Assembly (NCBI RefSeq): GCF_000429765.1
Contig: NZ_AUCM01000008.1
Span: 62,001 to 126,000, forward strand
Source of the DNA: Gemmobacter nectariphilus DSM 15620
GTDB taxonomy: Bacteria > Pseudomonadota > Alphaproteobacteria > Rhodobacterales > Rhodobacteraceae
Length of the DNA stretch: 64,000 nucleotides
Direction: 5' to 3'
Position numbers and translations under genes: made by a program. Within the stretch, counting starts at the first letter, position 1, and the number at the start of each line of letters is the position of its first letter. Positions 18,147-27,869 of this stretch are shown one piece after another. The notes beneath the pieces are model-generated. The model made no database searches, was not told the DNA's origin, and was given only the letters and a program-made list of their open reading frames with translations.

Positions 18147-19188
18147 GGTGTCCGATCCTTCCAGCGGGGTTTTGCGGGTTGTTCTGGGGGACGATCCGCC
18201 TGCGCGCCTTGATAAGGCGCTTGCCCGGGATGTGCCAGAGGAGGCGGCGCTGTCACGCTCGCGCCTGGCGCGGCTGATCGCCGACGGGGCGGTGACGCGG
18301 GATGGCGCGGCACTGGGCGCCAAGGACAAGGTGGCCGAGGGCGAGATCATCGAAATCCGCCTGGGCGCGCCCGAGCCGGTGGAAACGGCGGCCGAGGATA
18401 TTCCGCTGGTGGTGGTCTGGGAGGATGCCGACCTGATCGTCATCGACAAGCCCGCTGGCCTGGTCGTTCACCCGGCCGCCGGCAATCCGCGTGGCACATT
18501 GGTCAATGCCTTGCTGCATCATTGCGGCGACAGCCTTTCGGGGATCGGCGGCGAGCGGCGGCCCGGCATCGTGCACCGGATCGACAAGGACACCTCGGGC
18601 CTGCTGGTTGCGGCGAAATCCGACCGCGCCCATCATGGGCTGGCCGCACAGTTCGAGGCCCATGACGTGCACCGGCATTATCTGGCGCTGGTGCATGGCG
18701 TGCCCTCGGTGGGCGATCCGCGGCTGCGCGGGCTGGCGGGGGTGTCGGTCGAGGCGGGCGGAGTGATCCGCATTGCGACGCAACTGGACCGGCACCGCAG
18801 CGACCGGCAGAAACAGGCGGTCGTCACCCATGGCGGGCGCCATGCGGTGACGCGGGCGCGGGTGGTCGAGACCTATGGCGCCCCGCCCGCGATCGCGCTG
18901 GTGGATTGCTGGCTGGAAACCGGGCGCACCCATCAGATCCGGGTGCATCTGGCCTATGGTGGCCATGGGCTGGTGGGCGATCAGACCTATGGCGGCCGGC
19001 GCAAGGCGCCTGCCCGCGCCCTGGGGGCAAGCGCGGCGGCGGCAGTCGATGCCTTTCCCCGTCAGGCGCTGCATGCGGCAACGCTGGGCTTCGTGCATCC
19101 TGTCACCGGCGAGACGCTGAATTTCGAAAGCCCGCTTCCGGCCGACATGGCCGGGCTGATCGCCGCGCTTGAGGCCCCCCGCACCTGA
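18145..19188 (+). CDS. RluA family pseudouridine synthase (RluD-like)
   Basis: This 347-residue protein has an S4 RNA-binding domain (about 20-75; SRSRLARLIADGAVT) and the RluA catalytic domain. The motif HRIDKDTSG contains the catalytic Asp147, and ETGRTHQIRVHL and GDQTYGG follow. It should modify uridines in 23S rRNA, most likely the RluC or RluD positions. RpoH and an AAA+ ATPase follow on the same strand after a 205-base gap with its own promoter. The start codon overlaps that of the divergent small membrane protein, leaving no room for a conventional intergenic promoter for either gene. Confidence 0.93.
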   Translation: MVSDPSSGVLRVVLGDDPPARLDKALARDVPEEAALSRSRLARLIADGAVTRDGAALGAKDKVAEGEIIEIRLGAPEPVETAAEDIPLVVVWEDADLIVIDKPAGLVVHPAAGNPRGTLVNALLHHCGDSLSGIGGERRPGIVHRIDKDTSGLLVAAKSDRAHHGLAAQFEAHDVHRHYLALVHGVPSVGDPRLRGLAGVSVEAGGVIRIATQLDRHRSDRQKQAVVTHGGRHAVTRARVVETYGAPPAIALVDCWLETGRTHQIRVHLAYGGHGLVGDQTYGGRRKAPARALGASAAAAVDAFPRQALHAATLGFVHPVTGETLNFESPLPADMAGLIAALEAPRT

Positions 19189-19305
19189 GCCTTGCGGCTC
19201 ACATCCGGTGACAAGCGCGTGAAATCGGTGAAATGCGGCGGACCGCATGGCCCGAATGCGCCATTGCTGCGTATAAGGATCAGGAGTTCCGCAAAGCCTG
19301 CGATC

Positions 19306-19342
19306 TTGAGCCGGCGCCGCGCGATGCTTACGTTAGCGTCAA
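19306..19342 (+). promoter_or_regulatory. Candidate rpoH promoter with overlapping inverted repeat
   Basis: TTGAGC (19306-19311) and TACGTT (19329-19334) are separated by 17 bases, a reasonable vegetative promoter, 60 bases before the rpoH start. An imperfect palindrome (TTACG-TTAG-CGTCAA, 19328-19342) covers the -10 element and could be an operator. No test was possible. Confidence 0.4.
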
Positions 19343-19393
19343 CACCGGCGAGGCGCCCGCACATGGGGCTGCTGCGGACCGAACAGGGATAGA

Positions 19394-20296
19394 ATGAACA
19401 TGAGCACCTATGCCAACCTTCCCGCCCCCAGTCCCGAACAGGGGCTGAACCGTTACCTGCAGGAAATCCGCAAGTTTCCGATGCTGGAACCGGAACAGGA
19501 ATACATGCTGGCCAAACGCTGGGCCGACCATCAGGATGCCGAAGCCGCGCATCAGCTGGTCACCAGCCACCTGCGTCTGGCCGCCAAGATCGCCATGGGC
19601 TATCGCGGCTATGGCCTGCCGCAGGCCGAGGTCATTTCCGAGGCCAATGTGGGCCTGATGCAGGCGGTCAAACGCTTTGACCCCGAAAAGGGCTTTCGCC
19701 TTGCCACCTATGCCATGTGGTGGATCCGCGCCTCGATCCAGGAATATATCCTGCGGTCCTGGTCGCTGGTGAAGCTGGGCACCACCTCGGCGCAGAAGAA
19801 GCTGTTCTTCAACCTGCGCAAGGCGAAATCGCGCATCGGCGCGCTGGAAGATGGCGATCTGCGCCCCGAGAATGTCGCCCGCATCGCGCATGACCTGAAC
19901 GTCAGCGAATCCGAGGTGGTGGACATGAACCGCCGCCTCTCGGGGTCCGACGCCAGCCTGAACGCGACCGTCGGCTCCGAAGGCGAGGGCACGGCGCAAT
20001 GGCAGGACTGGCTGGAGGACGAAGACGCCGATCAGGCCGGCGCCTATGAGGCGCGCGACGAGATGGAGGCGCGCCTGTCCCTGCTGACGCAGGCCATGGA
20101 TGTGCTGAACGATCGCGAACGCGACGTGCTGACCCAGCGCCGTCTGGTGGACGAGCCCGTGACGCTTGAGGATCTGTCGGCCCAGTACAAGGTCAGCCGC
20201 GAACGCATCCGCCAGATCGAAGTGCGCGCCTTTGAAAAGCTTCAGGCCCGCATGACCGAACTGGCGCGCCAGCGCGGCATGCTGGAAACCGTCTGA
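19394..20296 (+). CDS. rpoH: RNA polymerase sigma factor RpoH (sigma-32)
   Basis: The 300-residue sigma factor has regions 1.2 to 4.2. The RpoH box [10 protein letters not shown] is at about 134-143, region 2 includes [26 protein letters not shown], and region 4 has the helix-turn-helix [16 protein letters not shown]. The RpoH box separates it from RpoD. It directs heat-shock and, in Rhodobacter relatives, oxidative-stress genes. Many Rhodobacterales carry two rpoH genes, and I cannot tell which paralogue this is. A candidate promoter lies 60 bases upstream. The in-frame second ATG (19400) is an alternative start. Confidence 0.96.
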   Translation: MNMSTYANLPAPSPEQGLNRYLQEIRKFPMLEPEQEYMLAKRWADHQDAEAAHQLVTSHLRLAAKIAMGYRGYGLPQAEVISEANVGLMQAVKRFDPEKGFRLATYAMWWIRASIQEYILRSWSLVKLGTTSAQKKLFFNLRKAKSRIGALEDGDLRPENVARIAHDLNVSESEVVDMNRRLSGSDASLNATVGSEGEGTAQWQDWLEDEDADQAGAYEARDEMEARLSLLTQAMDVLNDRERDVLTQRRLVDEPVTLEDLSAQYKVSRERIRQIEVRAFEKLQARMTELARQRGMLETV

Positions 20297-20459
20297 CAAG
20301 GGCTGCGGCGGGGCTGATCGACAGCCCTGCCGCGCCCGAGGCGCCGCCACGCTGCGCCCCGATTGCCGCACCGGCCCAGGCAGGGATCTGGCCGCGCCGC
20401 GAAAATGCCGAAATCCGGTGTCACCCTCGCGCGAGTCAGTCCTGCACGAGGCCCCTGCG

Positions 20460-21779
20460 ATGAACATGCATGTCAACGACGCCCCCAACGTGACGCCGCC
20501 CCCGGCGCTGCGCAAGCTGGACGATGTGGGGCTGGGCATGGTGATGATGCGGGACATCCTGCTGAAAACCATGTTCCGCATGAACCTCACGCAGGTCACC
20601 GATCTGGCGCGCATCGTCTGCCTGCCGGTGCCGCTGGTGCAGGAACTGGTCGACATCGCGCGCGGCCAGCGCCTGCTGGAAGCGACCGGCACGCTGCACG
20701 CGACCAGCGGCAACGAAATGGGCTATCAGCTGACCGACGGCGGCAAGGCGCGGGCGCTGGATGCGCTGGCGCAGTCGGAATATTACGGCGCCATGCCCGT
20801 GCCGCTGGAGGCCTACAAGGACCAGGTCAAGCGCCAGTCGGTGCGCAAGCTGAAACTGACCCGCACCGAATTGCTGCGCGGCATGGGGCACCTGATCCTG
20901 CCGCCCGATCTGATCGACAATCTGGGCCCGGCCGTGACCTCGGGGCGTTCCATCCTGATGTATGGCCCGCCTGGCAACGGGAAATCCAGCATTTCCAACG
21001 GCATCCGCGACGCGCTGGGGGACAAGATCTATGTGCCCCGCGCCATCGAATATTCCGGCCAGATCATCACCGTCTATGACCCGATCGTGCATTCCTCGGC
21101 CGAGGCCGCGGTGGACGATCCGAACAGCCTGCGCCGCACCTCGAACCGCTACGACACGCGCTATGTCTATTGCGAACGCCCGACGGTGATCACGGGGGGC
21201 GAACTCAGCCTCGACATGCTGGACCTGACCTACAATGCCACCGCACGCACCTATCAGGCCTCGCTGCAACTCAAGGCGACGGGCGGCATCTTCATCATCG
21301 ACGACCTTGGCCGCCAGGCCGAGCCACCGCAAAAGATCGTCAACCGCTGGATCGTGCCGCTCGAGGAAAGCCGCGACATCCTGGCCCTGCAATCGGGCGA
21401 GAAATTCACCGTGCCCTTTGACACGCTGGTGATCTTTTCGACCAACTTCCACCCGAACGAGATTTTCGACGGCGCCGCACTGCGCCGGATCTTCTTCAAG
21501 ATCAAGATCGACGGGCCGAACCAGGAAATGTTCCTGAAAATCTTCGCGCTGGTGGCCAAGAAGAAGGGCATGCCGCTGAACGAGGCGGCGCTGATTCACC
21601 TGCTCAAGGTCAAATACCCGACGATCAACAACAACTTCGCCAACTACCAGCCGGTCTACCTGATCGACCAGATGATTGCGGTCTGCGAATTCGAAGGCAT
21701 CCCCTATCAGATGACCCCCGAGCTGATCGACCGCGCCTGGGCCAACATGTTCGTGCGGCAAGAACAGATCGCGCACTGA
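20460..21779 (+). CDS. AAA+ ATPase of unknown function
   Basis: The 439-residue protein has an N-terminal winged-helix-like domain (about 35-110) and an AAA+ core. Walker A is GPPGNGKSS (169-177), Walker B is GGIFIIDDLG (275-284), sensor 1 is LVIFSTNFHP, and an arginine-rich stretch (DGAALRRIFFKI) fits an arginine finger. It resembles conserved MoxR/RavA-like or pilus-associated ATPases in alphaproteobacteria, with no adjacent partner gene to settle the role. It follows rpoH by 163 bases on the same strand. GAGG precedes the ATG at 20460 by about 8 bases. Confidence 0.82.
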   Translation: MNMHVNDAPNVTPPPALRKLDDVGLGMVMMRDILLKTMFRMNLTQVTDLARIVCLPVPLVQELVDIARGQRLLEATGTLHATSGNEMGYQLTDGGKARALDALAQSEYYGAMPVPLEAYKDQVKRQSVRKLKLTRTELLRGMGHLILPPDLIDNLGPAVTSGRSILMYGPPGNGKSSISNGIRDALGDKIYVPRAIEYSGQIITVYDPIVHSSAEAAVDDPNSLRRTSNRYDTRYVYCERPTVITGGELSLDMLDLTYNATARTYQASLQLKATGGIFIIDDLGRQAEPPQKIVNRWIVPLEESRDILALQSGEKFTVPFDTLVIFSTNFHPNEIFDGAALRRIFFKIKIDGPNQEMFLKIFALVAKKKGMPLNEAALIHLLKVKYPTINNNFANYQPVYLIDQMIAVCEFEGIPYQMTPELIDRAWANMFVRQEQIAH

Positions 21780-21808
21780 CCCGCCCGCGCGCGGGGTGGC
21801 AAACCTTG

Positions 21809-21838
21809 CCTCCGGCGGGGATATTTCGGGCAAGATGA
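21809..21838 (+). repeat. Dispersed repeat, complete half-element
   Basis: CCTCCGGCGGGGATATTTCGG followed by GCAAGATGAT lies just after the AAA+ ATPase stop. This is one of the copies closest to the consensus. Confidence 0.85.
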
Positions 21839-21886
21839 TACCGCAGGCGCCTTCCTTTGGGGATCGCGCCTGTTTCGCGCGTGCAT

Positions 21887-21963
21887 GGGTATTTGTGGAA
21901 AGGTGAAGGGGCAAGCGCCGCGCCCCCCCCTTTCGCCTTGATACAAATATCCCCGCCGGAGGC
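21887..21963. repeat. Dispersed repeat, inverted pair
   Basis: A forward half (GGGTATTTGTGGAAAGGTGAAG) and a reverse half (TTTCGCCTTGATACAAATATCCCCGCCGGAGG) face each other across a C-rich spacer. With the copy at 21809 they fill most of the 328-base gap before pdhA; the remainder holds the pdh promoter. Confidence 0.85.
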
Positions 21964-22037
21964 ATCCGCAGGCCCCGCCAGGACCGCCGCCGGGGTGGCA
22001 GCACAGCGCCGACCGCAGCGCCCGGACAGGATTTTAC

Positions 22038-22079
22038 TTGCCGGGCCGAGGATGCGCGGATAGTTTAACGCTAAACTAT
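22038..22079 (+). promoter_or_regulatory. pdhA promoter overlapped by a palindromic operator
   Basis: TTGCCG (22038-22043) and TAGTTT (22061-22066) are 17 bases apart. The palindrome ATAGTTTA-ACGC-TAAACTAT (22060-22079; 18 of 20 positions symmetric) covers the -10 element, 28 bases before the GTG start. An AT-rich palindrome in this place in a GC-rich genome is most simply a repressor operator. The repressor is not identifiable here. Confidence 0.7.
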
Positions 22080-22107
22080 TTCAAGCCATCGAGGGGAGGG
22101 CCTTGCC

Positions 22108-23097
22108 GTGGCAGCGAAGAAGCCGGCTGACAAGCCGAACGTGTCCAAAGACGATCTGCTGAAATATTACCGCGACATGCTGCTGATCCGGCGGTTCGAG
22201 GAAAAGGCCGGCCAGCTTTACGGCATGGGCCTGATCGGCGGGTTCTGCCACCTGTATATCGGGCAGGAAGCCGTCGTCGTGGGGCTCGAGGCCTGCACGA
22301 AAGAGGGCGACAAGCGCGTCACCTCGTATCGCGACCACGGCCACATGCTGGCCTGCGGCATGGAGGCCCGCGGCGTGATGGCCGAACTAACCGGGCGTGA
22401 GGGCGGCTATTCCAAGGGCAAGGGCGGCTCGATGCACATGTTCTCGAAGGAGCGTCATTTCTATGGCGGCCACGGGATCGTGGGGGCGCAGGTGCCGCTG
22501 GGCGCGGGGCTGGCCTTTGCCGACAAGTATCTGGACAACGACAACGTCACCTTCACCTATTTCGGCGACGGCGCCGCGAACCAGGGCCAGGTCTATGAGA
22601 CCTACAACATGGCCGAGCTTTGGGATCTGCCGGTCATCTTCGTGATCGAGAACAACCAGTATGCGATGGGCACCTCGGTCAAGCGGGCGACCAAATCGAC
22701 CACGCTTTATGAACGCGGCGTTGCCTATGGCATTCCGGGCGAGCAGGTCGACGGCATGGATGTGCTGGCGGTGAAGGCCGCTGGCGAAAAGGCCGTGGCG
22801 CACTGCCGCGCCGGCAAGGGCCCCTATATCCTGGAAATGATGACCTACCGCTATCGCGGCCATTCCATGTCGGACCCGGCGAAATACCGCACCCGCGAGG
22901 AAGTGCAGAAGATGCGCGACGAACGCGACGCCATCGAGCATGTGCGCGATCTGCTGATCCAGGGCGGTCATGCCAGCGACGACGATCTCAAGGCGATCGA
23001 CAAGGAGATCAAGGCGATCGTCAACGATTCGGCCGAATTCTCCAAGGACAGCCCCGAGCCTGCGCTGAGCGAGCTCTGGACCGATATCTACGCCTGA
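22108..23097 (+). CDS. pdhA: Pyruvate dehydrogenase E1 component, alpha subunit
   Basis: This 329-residue protein carries the thiamine-diphosphate motif GDGAANQGQ followed by the conserved ENN. It also has GGHGIVGAQ and YRYRGHSMSDP with the phosphorylation-loop-like region of E1-alpha. With PdhB it decarboxylates pyruvate and acetylates the lipoyl group. It starts at a GTG at 22108, preceded by GGGGAGGG; no in-frame ATG occurs before conserved sequence. It is the first gene of pdhABC with 12-base gaps. A palindromic operator lies just upstream. Confidence 0.97.
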   Translation: MAAKKPADKPNVSKDDLLKYYRDMLLIRRFEEKAGQLYGMGLIGGFCHLYIGQEAVVVGLEACTKEGDKRVTSYRDHGHMLACGMEARGVMAELTGREGGYSKGKGGSMHMFSKERHFYGGHGIVGAQVPLGAGLAFADKYLDNDNVTFTYFGDGAANQGQVYETYNMAELWDLPVIFVIENNQYAMGTSVKRATKSTTLYERGVAYGIPGEQVDGMDVLAVKAAGEKAVAHCRAGKGPYILEMMTYRYRGHSMSDPAKYRTREEVQKMRDERDAIEHVRDLLIQGGHASDDDLKAIDKEIKAIVNDSAEFSKDSPEPALSELWTDIYA

Positions 23098-23109
23098 GGG
23101 GGGAGAACC

Positions 23110-24489
23110 ATGGCAATTGAAATCCTGATGCCCGCACTGTCCCCCACGATGGAGGAAGGCACGCTGGCAAAATGGCTGGTGGCCGAGGGCGATACCGTCA
23201 AATCCGGCCAGATCATCGCGGAAATCGAGACCGACAAGGCCACGATGGAATTCGAGGCCGTCGATGAAGGCACCATCGGCAAGCTGCTGATCGCCGAGGG
23301 CACCCAAGGCGTCAAGGTCAACACCCCCATCGCCGTCCTGGTGGCCGAGGGCGAAACCGCCGACGCCCCCGCGCCCGCAGCGGCGCCAGCCGCTGCCCCC
23401 GCGCCTGCGGCCGCCGCGGCTGCCGCTCCGGCAGCTGCGGCCCCCGCCAAACCCGCCGCCCCGGTTGCCGTCAAGGCTGTCGCCCCCGACTATCCCGCCG
23501 GCACCCCCACCAAGACCATGACCGTGCGCGAGGCCCTGCGCGAAGCCATGGCCGAGGAAATGCGCGCAGATCCCACCGTCTTCCTGATGGGCGAGGAGGT
23601 GGGCGAATACCAGGGCGCCTACAAGATCAGCCAGGGTCTGCTGGACGAATTCGGCGCCCGCCGCGTCATCGACACCCCGATCACCGAACACGGCTTTGCC
23701 GGTATCGGCGTCGGCGCCTCGTGGGGGGGCCTGCGCCCCATCGTCGAGTTCATGACCTTCAACTTTGCCATGCAGGCGATTGACCACATCATCAACTCGG
23801 CTGCGAAGACGCTTTACATGTCCGGCGGCCAGATGGGCAGCCCCATCGTGTTCCGCGGCCCGAACGGCGCCGCCGCGCGGGTGGGCGCGCAGCACAGCCA
23901 GGATTATGCCGCCTGGTATGCGCAGATCCCCGGCCTCAAGGTGGTGATGCCCTATTCGGCCGCCGATGCCAAAGGCCTGCTGAAATCGGCGATCCGCGAT
24001 CCGAACCCGGTGATCTTCCTGGAAAACGAGATCCTCTATGGCAAGTCCTTCGAGGTTCCGGTTCTGGACGATTTCACCATTCCCTTCGGCAAGGCCCGTA
24101 TCTGGCGCGAAGGCACGGATGTCACCATCGTCTCCTTCGGCATCGGCATGACCTATGCGCTCGAGGCGGCAGACCAGCTGGCCAAGGATGGCATCAGCGC
24201 CGAGGTGATCGACCTGCGCACCCTGCGCCCGATCGACTATGACACGGTGCTGGCTTCGGTCCAGAAGACCAATCGCTGCGTCACCGTCGAAGAGGGTTGG
24301 CCGGTCGGCAGCATCGGCAACCATCTGTCGGCGACGATCATGCAAAAGGCCTTCGACTATCTCGATGCCCCGGTGATCAACTGCACCGGCAAGGATGTGC
24401 CGATGCCCTATGCCGCCAACCTCGAAAAGCTCGCGCTGGTCACCACCGCCGAGGTGGTCGAGGCCGTCAAATCCGTCTGCTACCGTTAA
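23110..24489 (+). CDS. pdhB: Pyruvate dehydrogenase E1 component, beta subunit, with lipoyl domain
   Basis: The 459-residue protein begins with a lipoyl domain (about 1-80) bearing the lipoylated Lys43 in [10 protein letters not shown]. An Ala-Pro linker (about 85-125) follows, then the E1-beta transketolase-like domain ([27 protein letters not shown]). The N-terminal lipoyl domain on E1-beta is a known alphaproteobacterial feature. It lies between pdhA and pdhC with a GGGGGGAGAA ribosome site. Its first 350 bases are nearly identical to those of pdhC. Confidence 0.97.
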   Translation: MAIEILMPALSPTMEEGTLAKWLVAEGDTVKSGQIIAEIETDKATMEFEAVDEGTIGKLLIAEGTQGVKVNTPIAVLVAEGETADAPAPAAAPAAAPAPAAAAAAAPAAAAPAKPAAPVAVKAVAPDYPAGTPTKTMTVREALREAMAEEMRADPTVFLMGEEVGEYQGAYKISQGLLDEFGARRVIDTPITEHGFAGIGVGASWGGLRPIVEFMTFNFAMQAIDHIINSAAKTLYMSGGQMGSPIVFRGPNGAAARVGAQHSQDYAAWYAQIPGLKVVMPYSAADAKGLLKSAIRDPNPVIFLENEILYGKSFEVPVLDDFTIPFGKARIWREGTDVTIVSFGIGMTYALEAADQLAKDGISAEVIDLRTLRPIDYDTVLASVQKTNRCVTVEEGWPVGSIGNHLSATIMQKAFDYLDAPVINCTGKDVPMPYAANLEKLALVTTAEVVEAVKSVCYR

Positions 24490-24501
24490 GGAGGGGGGAC
24501 C

Positions 24502-25839
24502 ATGGCAACCGAAATCCTGATGCCCGCGCTGTCTCCGACGATGGAGGAAGGCACGCTGGCCAAATGGCTGGTGTCCGAGGGCGATACCGTCAAATCCGGC
24601 GACATCCTGGCCGAGATCGAGACCGACAAGGCCACGATGGAATTCGAGGCCGTCGATGAAGGCACCATCGGCAAGCTGCTGGTGGCCGAGGGCACGCAAG
24701 GGGTCAAGGTCAACACCCCCATCGCGACCCTGATCGCTGACGGCGACACCGCCGACGCCCCCGCCCCCGCAGCGGCGCCAGCCGCTGCCCCCGCGCCTGC
24801 GGCCACCGCGGCTGCCGCCCCGGCAGCTGCGGCCCCCGCCGCCCCAGCCCCCGCCCCGGCCCCTGCGGCACCGGGCGGCAAGCGGGTCTTTGCCTCGCCC
24901 CTCGCCCGCCGGATCGCGGCGGAAAAGGGCATCGACCTTGCGACGGTCAAGGGGTCTGGTCCCAATGGCCGGATCGTGCGTGCCGATGTCGAGGGGCTGA
25001 GCACGGCGGCCCCGGTCGCTGCCCCGGCGACCGCCCCCACCGCGACGCCAGCGCCCGCTGCGGCGGCCGCCCAGGCACCGGCACCGACCGCGACAGCCAT
25101 GCCGACCGGGCCGACTGCCGCGCAAGTGGCCAAGATGCTCGACGGCCGCGCCTACGAGGAAGTCACGCTGGACGGGATGCGCCGCACAATTGCCGCGCGC
25201 CTGTCCGAGGCCAAGCAGACCATCCCGCATTTCTACCTGCGCCGCGAGGTGCGGCTGGATGCGCTGATGGCCTTCCGCGAACAGCTGAACGCCACGGTCG
25301 CCAGCCGCGGGGTGAAGCTGTCGGTCAATGACTTCATCATCAAGGCCTGCGCCATGGCCTTGCAGCAGGTGCCCGATGCCAATGCTGTCTGGGCGGGCGA
25401 CCGCATCTATCGGCTGAAGCCCTCGGATGTGGCCGTGGCCGTTGCGGTGGATGGCGGGCTGTTCACCCCGGTCATCAAGGACGCGCATCTGAAATCGCTG
25501 TCCGCCCTGTCGGCCGAGATGAAGGATCTGGCGGTCCGCGCGCGGTCGAAAAAGCTGGCGCCGCATGAATATGTCGGCGGCTCGATGGCCATCTCGAACC
25601 TTGGCATGTTCGGGATCGAGAATTTCGATGCGGTCATCAACCCGCCGCATGGCTCGATCCTGGCCGTTGGCGCCGGGCTGAAGAAACCCGTCGTGCAGGC
25701 CGATGGCAGCATCGGCGTCGCAACCGTCATGTCGATGACGCTGTCGGTGGATCACCGGGTGATCGACGGCGCGCTTGGGGCCGAGTTCCTCAAGGCCGTG
25801 GTCGAGCTGCTGAAATCGCCCATGGCCATGCTGGCCTGA
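24502..25839 (+). CDS. pdhC: Dihydrolipoamide acetyltransferase (E2 of pyruvate dehydrogenase)
   Basis: This 445-residue protein has one lipoyl domain (Lys43 in [10 protein letters not shown]) and an Ala-Pro linker. A peripheral-subunit-binding domain (about 130-166; [16 protein letters not shown]) follows, then the acyltransferase core ending in [18 protein letters not shown] with the catalytic His. It transfers the acetyl group to CoA and forms the core of the complex. The E3 gene (lpd) is not in the next position, where a CAP-domain gene begins. An AAGGAGGGG site precedes the ATG. Confidence 0.97.
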   Translation: MATEILMPALSPTMEEGTLAKWLVSEGDTVKSGDILAEIETDKATMEFEAVDEGTIGKLLVAEGTQGVKVNTPIATLIADGDTADAPAPAAAPAAAPAPAATAAAAPAAAAPAAPAPAPAPAAPGGKRVFASPLARRIAAEKGIDLATVKGSGPNGRIVRADVEGLSTAAPVAAPATAPTATPAPAAAAAQAPAPTATAMPTGPTAAQVAKMLDGRAYEEVTLDGMRRTIAARLSEAKQTIPHFYLRREVRLDALMAFREQLNATVASRGVKLSVNDFIIKACAMALQQVPDANAVWAGDRIYRLKPSDVAVAVAVDGGLFTPVIKDAHLKSLSALSAEMKDLAVRARSKKLAPHEYVGGSMAISNLGMFGIENFDAVINPPHGSILAVGAGLKKPVVQADGSIGVATVMSMTLSVDHRVIDGALGAEFLKAVVELLKSPMAMLA

Positions 25840-25957
25840 CGCCCCCAGCCCCGGCCTGCCAAGGGCCGGGGCCGCACCCGCGAATCGCCGCGAAGGTGCC
25901 GGATTTCGGCCCGATTGGACGGCTATCACAACGCGATGCCTGCCAAAGGAGGCCCGG

Positions 25958-26476
25958 TTGATCCGACCCAGTCTTGCCCTGTCCCTCGCCCTGCTGTCCG
26001 GCTGCGTCACGGTGACCAGCACCTCGGCGCCCCGCCCCGCTGTCCAGCCGATTGCGGCGGCGTTCTCTTGTGCGTCCGATCCGGGGCTGGCCTCGGAACA
26101 GGCCGCCCTGCTGGCCGAGGTCAACGCCGAACGCCGCGCGGCCGGCCTGCGCCCGGTGCGGCCCGATCCGCGCCTTGCCGCTGCCGCCCACGGTCAGGCC
26201 TGCGACAATGCGCAACGCGGCGCGCTGGACCATATCGGATCGGACGGATCGCGCCCTGGCGTGCGGGCGCTGCGGGCCGGGTATGACTATCAGATGGTGG
26301 CGGAAAACCTTGGTCTGGGGTTCCAGAGCGCACCCCAGGCGATGTTCTACTGGATGCGATCGCCCGGCCACCGCAAGAACGTGCTGGCCGCCAATGCGAC
26401 CGATGCCGCGCTTGGCCTGACGGTCAGCCGCGCCGGGCAACGCACCTGGGTTCTGATGCTGGGCGCCCCGCGCTAG
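25958..26476 (+). CDS. CAP domain-containing lipoprotein
   Basis: This 172-residue protein begins at a TTG with an excellent AAAGGAGG site 5 bases upstream. Its signal peptide ends in a lipobox (LLSGC, Cys at about 19). The CAP/SCP fold has EVNAERRAAGLRPVR, HGQACDNAQR, the HIGSDGS loop, AENLG and SPGHRKNVL. A Cys pair may be disulfide-linked. Bacterial CAP proteins are secreted and of uncertain function. It converges on the AmpD gene, and the two stop codons overlap by four bases (26473-26476). Confidence 0.9.
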   Translation: MIRPSLALSLALLSGCVTVTSTSAPRPAVQPIAAAFSCASDPGLASEQAALLAEVNAERRAAGLRPVRPDPRLAAAAHGQACDNAQRGALDHIGSDGSRPGVRALRAGYDYQMVAENLGLGFQSAPQAMFYWMRSPGHRKNVLAANATDAALGLTVSRAGQRTWVLMLGAPR

Positions 26477-27126
26477 GCCGCAAAGTGCCGGGCCAGTTCC
26501 AGCGCCAGCGCGGCATCCGTGCCATCTGCGGGGCCACTGGCCCATGGGCGAAACCGCAGCCGGAACGCCTCGAGCCGCAAGTCCGCGCTTACCCCGGCCG
26601 GATAGCCAAAGGCCAGCGCCGCCGCGTCGAACCCTGCGGGGTCGGCCGGGGCCTGCGGCGCTGGCCAGACCGCCAGCCCCGACCGCGCCAGCCGCCGCCA
26701 GTCAAAGCGCGGCCCCGGATCGGCCTTGCGCCCGGGCGCCATGTCGGAATGCCCGATCACCCCGTCGGGGCCGATGGACCAGCGCGCCATGATACCCGTC
26801 AGCACCCGCTCCAGCGCCTGCATCTGGGGTTCGGGGTATGGGTGATCGCCGCGGTTGGCCAGTTCAATCCCGATCGAGCGCGAATTGATATCGCCCATCC
26901 CGCGCCATTCGCCCGCCCCCGCATGCCAGGCGCGCCGCTCTTCGGGTACCAGGGCCTCGGCCGCGCCGGTCTCGGAAATCAGCCAATGCGCCGACACCTC
27001 GGCCTCGGGGTCGCACAGGCGGTCCCGCGCGGCAGCGCAGCTGTCCATCGCCGTATAATGGATCACGATCAGCGAGGGGCGCAGCCCGCCCCGCCGCTCG
27101 CCATGGTTCGGCGACGGAAAATGCAC
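26473..27126 (-). CDS. N-acetylmuramoyl-L-alanine amidase (AmpD type)
   Basis: This 217-residue protein of the amidase_2 fold has the zinc ligands in VIHYTAM and GHSDMAPGRKADPG, and the SIGIELANRGDHPY motif. No signal peptide is present, in line with cytoplasmic AmpD, which cleaves 1,6-anhydro-muropeptides in peptidoglycan recycling. Translation starts at GTG 27126, directly after the TAG stop of the upstream lipoprotein gene, so the two are coupled. The C-terminal 50 residues are an additional segment rich in Ala and Phe. Confidence 0.92.
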   Translation of the reverse strand: MHFPSPNHGERRGGLRPSLIVIHYTAMDSCAAARDRLCDPEAEVSAHWLISETGAAEALVPEERRAWHAGAGEWRGMGDINSRSIGIELANRGDHPYPEPQMQALERVLTGIMARWSIGPDGVIGHSDMAPGRKADPGPRFDWRRLARSGLAVWPAPQAPADPAGFDAAALAFGYPAGVSADLRLEAFRLRFRPWASGPADGTDAALALELARHFAA

Positions 27127-27837
27127 CTAGTTCAGGCCGGCCCGGAACGGGCGCGGATCCCAGCCGCAGGCAAAGCCGTCACCATCGGGGTCAACCCCCA
27201 TCGGATCACGCTCGGGTCCGCCGCGCTTGAGGAATTCGATCTGCGCCAGATCGGCCGAGGAAAACGGCGCGCAGGAGGCCTCATAGCTGCGCAGCCGCAG
27301 GCTGGAGCGCGCATAGACCCGGGTTCCCGGCGGATTGGTGGTCGACATCGCATATTGCGCGATGTTCGGCCCGGTATCCCCGGTCCGCTGCGGCAGGGCG
27401 GTCGGCTGGACGACCACATATTGCTCGCGCTGGCGGCGCAGCCGTTCGGCATCCGAGGCGATGGTCTCGCGGGCGGCAACGGCGGCAAAGCTCTGCTCGT
27501 CGGAAATCCCGCTATGGGCGACTTCGCCGGATTGGGTCTTGATCCCGGCCGGCGCATCGCCGCGCGGGCGCTCGCCGTTGGGCATCACGGGCGCGGTCGA
27601 GGGCGCGGCCGTTGCCGTCGTCGGCAAGGGCGCGCCGATCGGGGCGGCCGTCACCGTTTCGGTGCTGATGGCAGGACCACCGATGACCGGCTGCGGCGTC
27701 CCCCCCAGCTGGCCATCGCGGCGGCGCATATAGTCGGAATAGCTTTCGAACCCGACCCCTTGGGCGGAATCGGGAACTTGCGGCTGGCAGGCGGCCAGCG
27801 TGCTTACGGCAAGGGCAGTCAGAACAAGGCGGTGCAT
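27127..27837 (-). CDS. Excalibur-domain lipoprotein
   Basis: The predicted 236-residue protein has a lipoprotein signal peptide (lipobox STLAAC) and a long, low-complexity Ala/Thr/Pro region. It ends in an Excalibur calcium-binding module DPDGDGFACGWDP, with the paired Cys upstream (YEASCAPF). It should be anchored to the envelope on the periplasmic or outer-membrane side. The role is unknown, although Excalibur proteins are often near cell-wall genes and AmpD follows immediately. The ATG at 27837 is chosen because it begins the signal peptide. Confidence 0.87.
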   Translation of the reverse strand: MHRLVLTALAVSTLAACQPQVPDSAQGVGFESYSDYMRRRDGQLGGTPQPVIGGPAISTETVTAAPIGAPLPTTATAAPSTAPVMPNGERPRGDAPAGIKTQSGEVAHSGISDEQSFAAVAARETIASDAERLRRQREQYVVVQPTALPQRTGDTGPNIAQYAMSTTNPPGTRVYARSSLRLRSYEASCAPFSSADLAQIEFLKRGGPERDPMGVDPDGDGFACGWDPRPFRAGLN

Positions 27838-27869
27838 CGGGGCCTCGGCAAAGCGTTCAACCGCCGCCC

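Noticed and set aside
22387-26124. A 1245-codon antisense frame across pdhABC
   Set aside because: It is an artefact of high third-position GC; it crosses three certain genes and has only low-complexity Gly/Arg sequence.
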